64,000 bases of DNA from Mesorhizobium sangaii (GCF_014207355.1 NZ_JACHEF010000008.1:1-64000), one strand, 5' to 3'; shown: positions 44,269-52,951, counted from the first letter of the stretch. Made by a program: numbers and translations. Notes: generated from the sequence alone by a model not told the origin.

Positions 44269-45561
44269 ATGGATTTCGACCTTATCGTTCGCGGGGGCAC
44301 GCTGCCTGATGGCAGGGTCGCCGACATCGGCATCGTCGGCGAGACGATCGCGGCGATCGAGCCGAAGCTCGATGTCACCGCCGGCACGGCGATCGACGCC
44401 AATGGCAATCTGGTCTCGCCACCTTTCGTCGACCCGCATTTCCACATGGATGCAACGCTCTCCTACGGCATCCCGCGCATCAATGCGTCGGGCACCCTGC
44501 TCGAAGGCATCTCGTTGTGGGGCGAGTTGAAGCCGCTGCTGACGCATGAAGCCGTGCGCGACCGTGCGCTTGCCTATTGCGATTGGGCGGTGTCGATGGG
44601 CCTGCTCGCCATCCGCACCCATGTCGATGTCTGCGACGACAGGCTGCTGGCGGTCGAGGCGCTGCTCGATGTCAAGAAGACGATCGCCCCGTATATCGAT
44701 CTGCAATTGGTCGCCTTTCCGCAGGACGGGTTTTATCGCTCGCCGACGGCACGCGACAACACCATCCGCGCGCTCGACATGGGCGTCGACATTGTCGGCG
44801 GCATTCCGCATTTCGAGCGCACCATGGCCGACGGCACGCGCTCGGTGACGGAGCTGTGCGAGATCGCGGCAGAGCGCGGCCTGATGGTCGACCTGCATTG
44901 CGACGAGACCGATGACCCGCTGTCGCGCCATATCGAGCAGCTTGCTTATGAGACGCAGCGTCTGGGCCTGCAGGGCAAGGCAGCCGGCTCGCATCTCACA
45001 TCGATGCATTCGATGGACAACTACTATGTCTCGAAACTGCTGCCGCTGATCGCCGAGGCGGGTGTTTCGGCGATCCCCAATCCGCTGATCAACATCATGC
45101 TGCAGGGCCGCCACGACACCTTCCCCAAGCGCCGCGGTATGACCCGGGTGAAGGAGATGCAGGCGCTGGGCATCCGCGTCGGCTGGGGCCAGGATTGCGT
45201 GCTCGATCCCTGGTATTCGCTCGGCACCGCCGACATGCTCGACGTCGCCTTCATGGGCCTGCACGTCGCCCAGATGTCGAGCCCGGCCGACATGGGCCGC
45301 TGCTTCGACATGGTCACCAACGTCAACGCGTCGATCATGGGGCTCGACCATCTCGGCCTGGCGGTCGGCAAGCGCGCCAGCCTGGTCATTCTCGACGCCG
45401 GCAATCCGATCGAAGCCCTGCGCCTGCGCGCCGAACGCCTGTGCGTCATCGCCAGGGGCAAGGTGGTGGCGCAGCGGACGAAGCAGGACACCAGGCTGAC
45501 CATCCCGGGCAGGCCCGGCCTCGTGAATCGCAGACACCGGACGCCGCATCAGGCCCAATAG
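44269..45561 (+). CDS. cytosine-deaminase-like amidohydrolase (CodA family)
   Basis: A 430-residue metal-dependent amidohydrolase aligned by eye with E. coli CodA over its length: PPFVDPHFHMD (metal His pair), SGTLLEGISLWGELKPLLTH, IRTHVDVCDD, DLQLVAFPQDG, LHCDETDD (metal His and catalytic Glu), SHLTSMHS, and WGQDCVLDPWYSLGTADML. In CodA the last motif is GHDDVFDPW; the metal Asp is kept, but its neighbours are Gln and Cys here. Cytosine deamination to uracil is the leading guess; isocytosine, isoguanine or creatinine are alternatives. Confidence 0.8.
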   Translation: MDFDLIVRGGTLPDGRVADIGIVGETIAAIEPKLDVTAGTAIDANGNLVSPPFVDPHFHMDATLSYGIPRINASGTLLEGISLWGELKPLLTHEAVRDRALAYCDWAVSMGLLAIRTHVDVCDDRLLAVEALLDVKKTIAPYIDLQLVAFPQDGFYRSPTARDNTIRALDMGVDIVGGIPHFERTMADGTRSVTELCEIAAERGLMVDLHCDETDDPLSRHIEQLAYETQRLGLQGKAAGSHLTSMHSMDNYYVSKLLPLIAEAGVSAIPNPLINIMLQGRHDTFPKRRGMTRVKEMQALGIRVGWGQDCVLDPWYSLGTADMLDVAFMGLHVAQMSSPADMGRCFDMVTNVNASIMGLDHLGLAVGKRASLVILDAGNPIEALRLRAERLCVIARGKVVAQRTKQDTRLTIPGRPGLVNRRHRTPHQAQ

Positions 45562-45666
45562 AACAGGCCAGACCCAGCCGATTCCCGGTTCTGGCCTTGC
45601 GGATTTCCGGATTTCTCCTCGTCAAAGCAGCCGCTTCGGTCTACGACGCGGCTTACCCTAGAGCCG

Positions 45667-45774
45667 GAGGATTTCAGGTCGAATCGACCTGGAATCTGAA
45701 TCCGCCTCTAAATCAAAGAGATAGAGCATGATGTCGTCCGAAAACCGCTTCACGCTTTTCGGCATCATGCTCTA
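45667..45774. repeat. composite rhizobial palindromic repeat
   Basis: Two modules: AGGTCGA-A-TCGACCT (within 45667-45690), and a 52-base palindrome with TAGAGCATGATG (from 45722) and CATCATGCTCTA at the outside and CCGAAAA/TTTTCGG at 45738-45762 inside. Composite sequences of this kind are repeated in many rhizobial genomes. It ends 20 bases before the DMT transporter start codon, so it lies in that gene's leader or promoter. Confidence 0.75.
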
Positions 45775-45793
45775 GGGAGGAATCGGGATCGGC

Positions 45794-46717
45794 ATGACGC
45801 AGCCCGTGGCGCAGAATTCCACAATCAGGAACGTGCTTCTGGCCGGCATCCTGCTGATGCTGGCCGGCGATTTCCTGTTTGCGCTGAACGACGCCATGGG
45901 CAAGTGGCTGGTCGCCAGCTTCTCCGTCGGCCAGGTGGTGCTGATCCGTTCCATCGGCGCGTTCTTCGTGCTTGGCCCGATGATCGCCCACCAGGGAACG
46001 GCCAAGCTGTTTCACATGGAGCGCCTGGAACTGCAGCTGCTGCGCGTGGTGATGACGACGCTCGACACGGCACTGTTCTACGCCGCCGTCGTCTACCTGC
46101 CGCTTGCCGACGTGATGAGCTTCTACATGGCCGGACCGATCTATGTCGCGGCACTCTCGCATCTGTTGCTCGGCGAAAAGGTCGGCTGGCGCCGCTGGAT
46201 GGCGATCCTGCTCGGCTTCTGCGGCGTGCTGATCATGCTGAAACCGTCCTCGGCGGCGTTCTCGCTGTCGTCGAGCTTCGCCCTCGCCGGCAGCATTGCC
46301 TTCGCCTTCGCCATCATCCTCAACCGGCGCTTGCGCGGCACCAGTGACACCAATCTGGTGACATGGCAGACCATCGGCACGATGGTGGTCGGCGGCGTGT
46401 TGACCATCGGCGCCTGGCAGACCCCGTCGGCGCTCGACTTCGGCGCCATGCTGCTGCTCGGCATCGTTTCATGCGGCGCGCATCTGATGATCACCAGGGC
46501 GCTCAAGCTGGCCCCGGCCTCGACGCTGGCGCCGCTGCACTACACGCTGCTCCTGTGGGCGGTGGTGTTCGGGCTGGTGTTCTTCGGTGACGTTCCCGGC
46601 CCGCGCATCCTGATCGGCTCAGCCATTGTCGTTCTCGCCGGCCTGTTTATCTTCCACCGCCAGAAAGTGGTCGACACCACGGTGCCGCCCGAAAACGTGC
46701 CAAAGGGCGTCAATTAG
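45794..46717 (+). CDS. EamA/DMT-superfamily transporter
   Basis: A 307-residue inner-membrane protein with about ten hydrophobic helices in two EamA halves. Landmarks are LLMLAGDFLFALNDAMGKWLVASFSVGQVVLIRS, TALFYAAVVYLPLADVMSFYMAGPIYVAALS and GWRRWMAILLGFCGVLIMLKP. The role is probably metabolite export; the substrate is not known. It follows the amidohydrolase gene but is separated by the composite repeat. It converges with the first kinase gene (18-base gap). Confidence 0.85.
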   Translation: MTQPVAQNSTIRNVLLAGILLMLAGDFLFALNDAMGKWLVASFSVGQVVLIRSIGAFFVLGPMIAHQGTAKLFHMERLELQLLRVVMTTLDTALFYAAVVYLPLADVMSFYMAGPIYVAALSHLLLGEKVGWRRWMAILLGFCGVLIMLKPSSAAFSLSSSFALAGSIAFAFAIILNRRLRGTSDTNLVTWQTIGTMVVGGVLTIGAWQTPSALDFGAMLLLGIVSCGAHLMITRALKLAPASTLAPLHYTLLLWAVVFGLVFFGDVPGPRILIGSAIVVLAGLFIFHRQKVVDTTVPPENVPKGVN

Positions 46718-46735
46718 GGTCCAGATTTCCTGTGC

Positions 46736-47638
46736 CTAACCCAGGCGTATCGCCGCCAGGTGCCGTGAAAACTCCGGCGTCTCCATCAAGGCTTTGCAGC
46801 GCGCGAACCGCCCGTCGGCATAGGCGCGGAAGTCGTCGACCGGATTGCTGTTGGCAAGCTGGATCAGCCCCCACAATGTCCACAACAGGTCGCACATCGC
46901 CTTATAGATGACGATGCGGCCGTGCTCCGCCGCTCTCGCCTCGCCCCCGAAATAGGCGCGCATCATCTCTTCGTCCTGTGCGGTGTCGAATTTTCCTTCC
47001 ACGCTCAGGTCGCCAAGGTCCCAGAGCGGGTCGTTCATGCCAGAATATTCCCAGTCAACGATCCACATCCTGTCGCCCGTATCGAGAAAATTCTCACACA
47101 GCGGATCGCAATGGCAGGCGGCAAGGGGCAAGGGATGGGCGGCCAGCGCCGAGCGCACACTCCCGGCCTCGCGCACCACGTCGTGATAGCCGGTGGGCAG
47201 GGCGACGTCCTTGGTCGACAGCACCTTGAGATAGTCGTCGATCATCGCAAACAGTTCGAAGCGGAAGGGAAACACCGCACCGGAATTGTGCAGCTTGCGG
47301 AAAGCCTCGCCGGCCCGCGCGGGACTGCCGGGCCGAACCTTGAATTTCTCCGGCGACATCGTCTCCGCGCCAGCGATGAAGCGCGTCACCATGACCCCGG
47401 TGGCGGGATCGACATGCAGCACCTCTGGACTGACGCCCGCCTTTGCCGCTTCGCGCGCCGCCACCGCTTCGTTGGCGCGGCTGATGTATTCCTCGGTGCC
47501 CTTGCCGGGAATGCGCAGGCAGAACTCGCCAGCCTTGAAGACCAGATTGGTGAGGCCGCCGAGCCGGTCGAGCGGACCGGTGTAGCCGGCCAGCATGGAA
47601 ATGTCGGCAAGTGCCGCACGCGCTTCGTCTGTCACCAT
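46736..47638 (-). CDS. choline/ethanolamine-kinase-like phosphotransferase
   Basis: A 300-residue aminoglycoside-phosphotransferase-fold kinase of the LicA/choline kinase group. It has the N-terminal glycine-rich GLTNLVFKAGEFCLRIPGKG, the Brenner catalytic loop CHCDPLCENFLD (Asp as base), and the metal motif WIVDWEYSGMNDPLWDLG. It should phosphorylate a small amine or alcohol such as choline, ethanolamine or thiamine. A second, different member lies at 50828-51772 on the other side of a methyltransferase and a flavoprotein gene. Divergent from the methyltransferase, 69 bases apart. Confidence 0.8.
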   Translation of the reverse strand: MVTDEARAALADISMLAGYTGPLDRLGGLTNLVFKAGEFCLRIPGKGTEEYISRANEAVAAREAAKAGVSPEVLHVDPATGVMVTRFIAGAETMSPEKFKVRPGSPARAGEAFRKLHNSGAVFPFRFELFAMIDDYLKVLSTKDVALPTGYHDVVREAGSVRSALAAHPLPLAACHCDPLCENFLDTGDRMWIVDWEYSGMNDPLWDLGDLSVEGKFDTAQDEEMMRAYFGGEARAAEHGRIVIYKAMCDLLWTLWGLIQLANSNPVDDFRAYADGRFARCKALMETPEFSRHLAAIRLG

Positions 47639-47707
47639 GCCTGCGCCCCCACGCTGTTATTTGTCGCGGCGACGGTTCCACAATTTTCGTGCTTTGGCTA
47701 TCATGCG

Positions 47708-48370
47708 ATGCAAGACCGATTGGTGGATAGGACAAAAGTGGCGCACAGCAAACATCGGGGCCCGCTTGCCGCGGCCTACGCGGCGAAACGGCCAGAGGAC
47801 GTCGCGGCACTCTATGACTGCTGGTCGCAGACCTATGACGCCGACATGTCGGCCGCCGGCTATCGCCATCCGACGATCTGCCTTGCCTTGCTGGCCCGCC
47901 ATCTGCCGCGCGGTGCCGCACCGCTGCTCGATGCGGGAGCCGGCACCGGGCTCATCGGCGAATGGCTTGATATAACAGGCTACCCCTTGGTCGAGGCGCT
48001 CGACATTTCGGAAGGTATGCTGGCTCAGGCCGCCCGCAAGGGGGTCTATTCGGCGCTGCATTGCCTGGCGCTCGGCGGCAAGCTGCCCTTTGCCGACGAT
48101 GCCTATGCCGGCATCATTTCGGCCGGCGTCTTCACCTCCGGCCATGTCGGCGCCGAAGGGCTGGACGAGCTGATCCGCATCTGCCGGCCAGGCGGTATCA
48201 TCGTGCTGACGGTCAAGAACACGCTGTGGGAAGCTGGCTTTGCAGCGCGCATCGCCGAACTCGAAGCGCAAGGCCTCATCACCCGCATCGAGGAAACGCG
48301 CCCCTATGTCTCGATGCCGGGCGAGACCGACACAGTGCCGAGCCGAGGTCTCGCCCTGCGCGTCACCTGA
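47708..48370 (+). CDS. class I SAM-dependent methyltransferase
   Basis: A 220-residue methyltransferase if started at ATG 47708; a GTG at 47738 with AGGA five bases before it is an alternative. Motif I is LLDAGAGTGLIGEWL, then VEALDISEGMLAQA (acidic residue for SAM ribose), FADDAYAGIISAGVFTSGHV and IRICRPGGIIVLTVKN. This is the UbiE/Methyltransf-11 type; the substrate is unknown. The frame stays open upstream, but that part lies over the opposite-strand kinase and is not protein-like. Confidence 0.82.
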   Translation: MQDRLVDRTKVAHSKHRGPLAAAYAAKRPEDVAALYDCWSQTYDADMSAAGYRHPTICLALLARHLPRGAAPLLDAGAGTGLIGEWLDITGYPLVEALDISEGMLAQAARKGVYSALHCLALGGKLPFADDAYAGIISAGVFTSGHVGAEGLDELIRICRPGGIIVLTVKNTLWEAGFAARIAELEAQGLITRIEETRPYVSMPGETDTVPSRGLALRVT

Positions 48371-48389
48371 TCTACGCTTTGACCCTGTT

Positions 48390-50831
48390 CTACATTTTGA
48401 CCCTGGCGGCTGTCGGGTCGTACATCGGCTCGATATGGATTTGGGCCGGCGTCCGCTCCATCGCCACGACCAGTTCATAGTCGCCCGAGGCGAGAAAATC
48501 GTCGCTCACCCCGTCGGCGTTGCGCACGTAGCCGTAGCCGATGTTTCGGCTCACCGTGTAGCCATAGCCGCCGCTGGTGAGATAGCCGACCGGCTCGCCA
48601 TTGCGCAGGATGGTCTCGCGGCCGAGCAGCACGATCTCCGGGTCAACCACAGTGAAGCCGGCAAAGCGTTTCTTCAGTGCCGCGCCGCTGGTCTTCTCGA
48701 GCGCGCGACGTCCGACGAAATCGGTGTTCTTGCGCAGCTTGACCGCCCAGCCCAAGCCGGCTTCCTGCGGCGTGTCGTTGGGCGTGATGTCGGAGCCCCA
48801 GGCGCGATAACCCTTTTCCAGACGCAGCGATTCCAGGGCGCGATAGCCGACCGGGCGGATGCCATGCTTCCCGCCTGCGGCCATCAGTGCATCGAACACT
48901 TCGCCTGTCGCCGCGATCGGCACATGCAGTTCCCAGCCGAGCTCGCCGACATAGGTGACGCGCAGCGCTCGCACCGTGTGGCCGGCAATGGCAATCTCGC
49001 GCACATGGCCGAAGGGGAAACTGCTGTTCGACACATCGGCTTCGGTCACGGCCGAAAGCACGTCGCGCGCCCGAGGCCCCATCAGCGACAGCGTGCCGAA
49101 ATCCTCGGTGACGTCGACAAGCGTGGCATCGAGCCCTTCGCCGATATGGTCGCCGATCCATGACAGATCATGCGTGCGGAACCCGGTGCCGGTGACGATG
49201 TAGAATTTCTCCTCGGCCAGCCGCGCCACGGTCAGGTCCGCCTCGATGCCGCCGCGCGTATTGAGAAGCTGCGTGTAGGTCAGCCGGCCGACCGGCTTGC
49301 TGACGTCGTTGGCGCAGATCCAGTCCAGCGCCTTCAGCGCGTCAGGTCCGCTCAGTTCGTATTTGGCAAAGGACGATTGATCGAAGATGCCGACCCTCTC
49401 GCGCACATGCCGGTGCTCGTCGCCGACCGCCGCAAACCAGTTCTGGCGACCCATCGAATAGACATCCTGCGGCTCGACGCCTTCGGGCGCGAACCAGTTC
49501 GGCCGTTCCCAGCCAAGCTTCGAGCCGAACACGGCGCGCTGCTGTTTCAGCCGATCGTAGAGGGGTGAGACGATGCGCGGCCGCCCGCTGGCGTACTCCT
49601 CATGCGGGAAGCCGATCGTATAGTGCTTGCCATAGGCTTCCAGCGTGCGGTCGCAGACCCACTGCCGGTCGCGGTGCAGGTTGGAAAAGCGCCTGATGTC
49701 GACAACCCACAGGTCGAGCGGCGCTTCGCCGTCGACCACCCACTGCGCGAGCACCCAGCCGGCGCCGCCACCCGAGGCGATGCCGAAAGCGTTGAAGCCG
49801 GCGCCGACGAACATGTTGGCGCATTCGGGCGCCACGCCGAGAATGAAATTGCCGTCCGGCGTAAAACTCTCCGGCCCGTTTATCATCTGCTTGACGCCGA
49901 CGGTTTCGAGCGCCGGCACGCGCGCCATGGCTTGGCGCATATGCTGTTCGAAATGGTCGTAGTCGTCGTCGAAGAGCCGGAACTCCCAATCGTCAGGCAC
50001 ATCCCCGGTCGTCCAGGCCTGCGGGTTGGGCTCGTAACCGCCCATCACCAGCCCGCCGACCTCCTCCTTGAAATAGGTGCGCCGGTCCGGGTCGCGGATG
50101 GTCGGCGCGTCGGTCGCCAGTCCGTCGATCTTCTCGGTGATGATGTACTGGTGCTTGACCGGCTGCAGCGGCACGTTGATGCCGGCCATCGCGCCAACCT
50201 GCCGCGCCCATTGCCCGGCGCAGTTGACCACCTTGTCGCAGGCGATGTCGCCCTTGCTGGTCTTCACCATCGCGATGCGGCCGTCCTTCATTTCGAAGCC
50301 GGTGACGCGCACATCCTCGAACAGTTTGGCGCCATGCATGCGCGCGCCTTTCGCCAGCGACTGCGTGATGTCCGAAGGGCTCGCCTGGCCATCGGTCGGC
50401 AACCAGGAGGCGCCGACGAGATCGCCGGTTTCCAGGAGCGGCCACATGGATTTGACCTCCGCCGGCGACAGCAACTGCATGTCCATGCCGAAGCTTTTCG
50501 CTGTCGTCGCCAGCCTCTTGTACTCGGTCCAGCGGTCGGCATTGGTGGCGAGGCGCAGGCAGCCGGTCATCTTCCAGCCGGTGGCAAGGCCGGTTTCGGC
50601 CTCCAGTCCCTTGTAGAGGTCGACGGAGTATTTGAGCACGCGGGTGATCGAGGCCGACGAGCGCAATTGCCCGACCAGCCCGGCGGCATGCCAGGTCGAG
50701 CCCGAGGTCAGCTTGCCCTGTTCGAGCAGCACCACGTCGGCCTTGTGGTCACGCGCCAGATGATAGGCCGTCGAACAGCCGATGATGCCGCCGCCAATGA
50801 CGACGATCGCGGCCTGGCTGGGCAAAGTCAT
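48390..50831 (-). CDS. FAD-dependent dimethylglycine/sarcosine-dehydrogenase-like protein
   Basis: An 813-residue two-part enzyme. Residues 1-400 form a DadA-type FAD domain (AIVVIGGGIIGCSTAYHLA; GSTWHAAGLVGQLR, the histidine expected for covalent FAD in DMGDH/SarDH). Residues about 430-810 form a GcvT-like folate-binding region (VGIFDQSSFAKYELSGPDALKAL, YVGELGWELHVPI, GLGWAVKL). Enzymes of this build oxidatively demethylate dimethylglycine or sarcosine and pass formaldehyde to tetrahydrofolate. The ATG overlaps the kinase stop by four bases (ATGA), so the two proteins are coupled. Confidence 0.88.
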   Translation of the reverse strand: MTLPSQAAIVVIGGGIIGCSTAYHLARDHKADVVLLEQGKLTSGSTWHAAGLVGQLRSSASITRVLKYSVDLYKGLEAETGLATGWKMTGCLRLATNADRWTEYKRLATTAKSFGMDMQLLSPAEVKSMWPLLETGDLVGASWLPTDGQASPSDITQSLAKGARMHGAKLFEDVRVTGFEMKDGRIAMVKTSKGDIACDKVVNCAGQWARQVGAMAGINVPLQPVKHQYIITEKIDGLATDAPTIRDPDRRTYFKEEVGGLVMGGYEPNPQAWTTGDVPDDWEFRLFDDDYDHFEQHMRQAMARVPALETVGVKQMINGPESFTPDGNFILGVAPECANMFVGAGFNAFGIASGGGAGWVLAQWVVDGEAPLDLWVVDIRRFSNLHRDRQWVCDRTLEAYGKHYTIGFPHEEYASGRPRIVSPLYDRLKQQRAVFGSKLGWERPNWFAPEGVEPQDVYSMGRQNWFAAVGDEHRHVRERVGIFDQSSFAKYELSGPDALKALDWICANDVSKPVGRLTYTQLLNTRGGIEADLTVARLAEEKFYIVTGTGFRTHDLSWIGDHIGEGLDATLVDVTEDFGTLSLMGPRARDVLSAVTEADVSNSSFPFGHVREIAIAGHTVRALRVTYVGELGWELHVPIAATGEVFDALMAAGGKHGIRPVGYRALESLRLEKGYRAWGSDITPNDTPQEAGLGWAVKLRKNTDFVGRRALEKTSGAALKKRFAGFTVVDPEIVLLGRETILRNGEPVGYLTSGGYGYTVSRNIGYGYVRNADGVSDDFLASGDYELVVAMERTPAQIHIEPMYDPTAARVKM

Positions 50832-51772
50832 GATTTCTGTATCCCGTACTTCGTTCTGTAGTTTTCCAGCGCGCCTTCGAGGCGCGTCAGGTTCTCCTCG
50901 GTGTAGGCGACGTAGTCGATGCCGGGCGCGTCTAGGTAGAGTTCGGACACCATGCTCCACATCGCCTCGCGCAGCAGCGACGCGCATTGCATGGCCGCGT
51001 GCGAGCGGCGGATCGCCTGGTCCGGTTCCTTCATGAAATAGGCGGTCAGGAAGGCGAAGGATTCCTCGTCGCTCATGCCGGCGTTCGAGGCGACGCCGGC
51101 AAGGTCGAACATCGCAGTGTTGAAGCCGGCATATTCGAAGTCGATCAGCCACAGCCTGCTGCCGTCGTCGAGAATATTAGCCGGCAAAAGATCATTGTGA
51201 CCAAAGACGATCGGCAACAATTTCTGCGCACGCTCCAGTTCGTCGGCTAGTGTCAGCAGGCGCGGCAATTCGCTGCGCTTGCGGCTGCCGCCTTCTTCAA
51301 GCGTGCGCGCGTAGTCGCGAATGACATGGAACACCCAGAACATGAAGCCGGCGCCGGAGACGTGATTGGGCATCTCCCGGTGGAAGCCGCGCATCAGCGC
51401 TGCGACACGACCAAGATTGGCGCGCACGTCCTGTGCAAGATAGGTTTTCGCACCAAGGTATTCCGTCACCAGGATGCCCGGTTCGGCATGGAGGACGGCT
51501 GGTGCGAAACCGGCGGCATGTGCAGCGCGTGCCGTCATCACCTCGCGCTCGCGAAAGACGTGATGGAACGGATAGTCCCTGCCGAAGCGTACGACGTGCT
51601 TTCCGGCGGCGTCCTTGACCACATAATTGGCGTTGCTGAGACCGCCCGGCAACGGCGCAATCTCGATGCTGCCGGTCCAGCAGGGCAGGGCGCGGATGCG
51701 GTCTTCGGCAATCACGGAATCATCCCTGGTTTGCTGAGCGTCGACTTTGCTGAGCGTCGACAAGGGCGCCAT
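50828..51772 (-). CDS. choline-kinase-like phosphotransferase, coupled to the flavoprotein
   Basis: A kinase of the choline/ethanolamine/thiamine group (about 314 residues from ATG 51772; ATG 51778 and GTG 51715, the latter with AGGGA seven bases upstream, are alternatives). Motifs: PLPGGLSNANYVVKDAAGKHVVRFG, catalytic GHNDLLPANIL, metal-binding WLIDFEYAGFN. It is the first gene of a two-gene operon, overlapping the dehydrogenase gene by ATGA. Its leader holds a strong hairpin with a U-run, and the start region carries a 16-bp tandem duplication. DeoR is divergent. Confidence 0.82.
   Translation of the reverse strand: MAPLSTLSKVDAQQTRDDSVIAEDRIRALPCWTGSIEIAPLPGGLSNANYVVKDAAGKHVVRFGRDYPFHHVFREREVMTARAAHAAGFAPAVLHAEPGILVTEYLGAKTYLAQDVRANLGRVAALMRGFHREMPNHVSGAGFMFWVFHVIRDYARTLEEGGSRKRSELPRLLTLADELERAQKLLPIVFGHNDLLPANILDDGSRLWLIDFEYAGFNTAMFDLAGVASNAGMSDEESFAFLTAYFMKEPDQAIRRSHAAMQCASLLREAMWSMVSELYLDAPGIDYVAYTEENLTRLEGALENYRTKYGIQKS
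51730..51761. repeat. perfect 16-bp tandem duplication at the kinase start
   Basis: TTTGCTGAGCGTCGAC occurs at 51730-51745 and again at 51746-51761. The unit is not a multiple of three, so it changes which upstream start codon is in frame with the kinase. This favours the downstream GTG (51715) as an ancestral start. Confidence 0.8.
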
Positions 51773-51801
51773 GGACATCCCAACGACAGCGAGGAGAAAC
51801 G

Positions 51802-51876
51802 AAAAAACCTCGTCGGTGCGAGACGCCAGGATCGGTATCCCGCACCGCACCGACGAGCCCCTTGGCCAGGTTTTTT
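51802..51876 (-). promoter_or_regulatory. leader hairpin with U-run (attenuator or terminator) before the kinase operon
   Basis: CTCGTCGGTGCG (51809-51820) and CGCACCGACGAG (51846-51857) are perfect 12-bp arms; the 25-base loop contains a second small stem GGAT/ATCC. In the minus direction the stem is followed by U6 (51807-51802), and an outer AAAAAACCT/AGGTTTTTT pair makes it work in both directions. Since it stands 30-90 bases before the kinase start in a divergent intergenic region, it lies inside that operon's leader. Elsewhere in the 51773-52143 gap I see only the inverted repeat at 52060-52122. Confidence 0.65.
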
Positions 51877-52059
51877 ACCCCGGCATCCGCCCCCGCGGAT
51901 CTGAAAATACCTTGCGCCAGACACGTTCAAAACTGCCTGGTCAGTGAGTTGCGGCTCTGCCATCACCCTCCCGTTGCAGCTCCGAACCCGTGTTTGGTAC
52001 CTCAATTTCACGCCAAGGTTGCCTGGCTGTCAACAAAAAGTTGTGACTTTTTTTGGGTA

Positions 52060-52122
52060 TTTTGCCCGAAATCACAGGCAATTCCTTTAAAATCGCTCGG
52101 ATTAGCTTAGAATCGGGCAAAA
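52060..52122. promoter_or_regulatory. widely spaced inverted repeat, candidate DeoR operator
   Basis: TTTTGCCCGA (52060-52069) and TCGGGCAAAA (52113-52122) are perfect 10-bp inverted copies, with 53 bases between repeat centres, in an A+T-rich stretch 22 bases before the deoR start. The distance, about five helical turns, fits looping or two half-sites bound by a tetrameric DeoR-type repressor. Confidence 0.55.
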
Positions 52123-52143
52123 GGGCTAAGTCCGGGAAACCCA

Positions 52144-52920
52144 ATGGTCCATTCAAAACGACACGGCGAAATCCTGCGGTTGCTGCAGGAAGAGGGGACC
52201 GTCACCATCGCCAGCCTGGCCGACCGGCTGGGCGTTTCACTCGAGACCGTGCGCCGTGACGTCAAGCCGCTCACCGGCGATGGCTCCGTCCTCAAGATGC
52301 ATGGCGCCATCGGCCTGCCGTCGATGATCGGCGAAGCGCCATTCGAACGGCGCATGCGCGAGAATGCCGATGCCAAGCGGATCATTGCCCGCATGGTCGC
52401 CGCCACCATCCGCGACGGCGAATCGATCATGCTCGACACCGGCACGACGACCTCGTTCCTGGCCCGTGAGCTGCTCGGCCACCGGCGCCTGACCGTCGTC
52501 ACCAACTCGTCGGACATCGCCCGCACGCTGGCCACCGTCAATGGCAACAAGGTCTACATGGCCGGCGGCGAATTGCGCAGCGATTCAGGCGCTGCCTTCG
52601 GGGCCTCGGCCATCGACTTCGTCAGCCGTTTTTCGGTTAGCCATGCCATCATCTCCACCGGCGCCGTCGATGCGGTGATGGGCGTCATGGACTACGATCT
52701 GGAAGAGGCCGAGTTCGCCCGCATGGTGTTGTCGCGCGGCCAGCGTTCGCTCGTCATTACCGATCACAGCAAGTTCGGCCGCCTGGGCCTGGTCCAGGTC
52801 TGCGGCCTCGACGGCTTTTCCGAACTCGCCACCGACCGGTCGCCGTCACGCGACATTGCCGCAGCCCTCGCGCAAGCCGGCGCGCGGCTCAGCATTGCCG
52901 GCGACGCAGCCGGATTCTAG
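52144..52920 (+). CDS. DeoR/GlpR-family transcriptional regulator
   Basis: A 258-residue regulator. The N-terminal DeoR HTH reads RHGEILRLLQEEGTVTIASLADRLGVSLETVRRDVKPL. The C-terminal sugar-phosphate-isomerase-like sensor domain shows IMLDTGTTTSFLARELLG, VVTNSSDIARTL, MAGGELRSDSGAAFG and ITDHSKFGRLG. Such proteins bind phosphorylated metabolites; here a kinase product from the divergent operon would be a natural ligand. Divergent from the kinase-flavoprotein operon, with a candidate operator in between. Confidence 0.9.
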   Translation: MVHSKRHGEILRLLQEEGTVTIASLADRLGVSLETVRRDVKPLTGDGSVLKMHGAIGLPSMIGEAPFERRMRENADAKRIIARMVAATIRDGESIMLDTGTTTSFLARELLGHRRLTVVTNSSDIARTLATVNGNKVYMAGGELRSDSGAAFGASAIDFVSRFSVSHAIISTGAVDAVMGVMDYDLEEAEFARMVLSRGQRSLVITDHSKFGRLGLVQVCGLDGFSELATDRSPSRDIAAALAQAGARLSIAGDAAGF

Positions 52921-52951
52921 AGCGGTCATCGTTTCACGCCGGCGGGAATGC

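Noticed and set aside
46922..47707. Extension of the methyltransferase gene far upstream (482 codons)
   Set aside because: The extra part overlaps the opposite-strand kinase and is not protein-like; a start at 47708 or 47738 gives a normal methyltransferase.
50832..51152. Extension of the flavoprotein N-terminus into the kinase gene
   Set aside because: The FAD-binding Rossmann motif begins right after the ATG at 50831, which overlaps the kinase stop in the usual ATGA manner.
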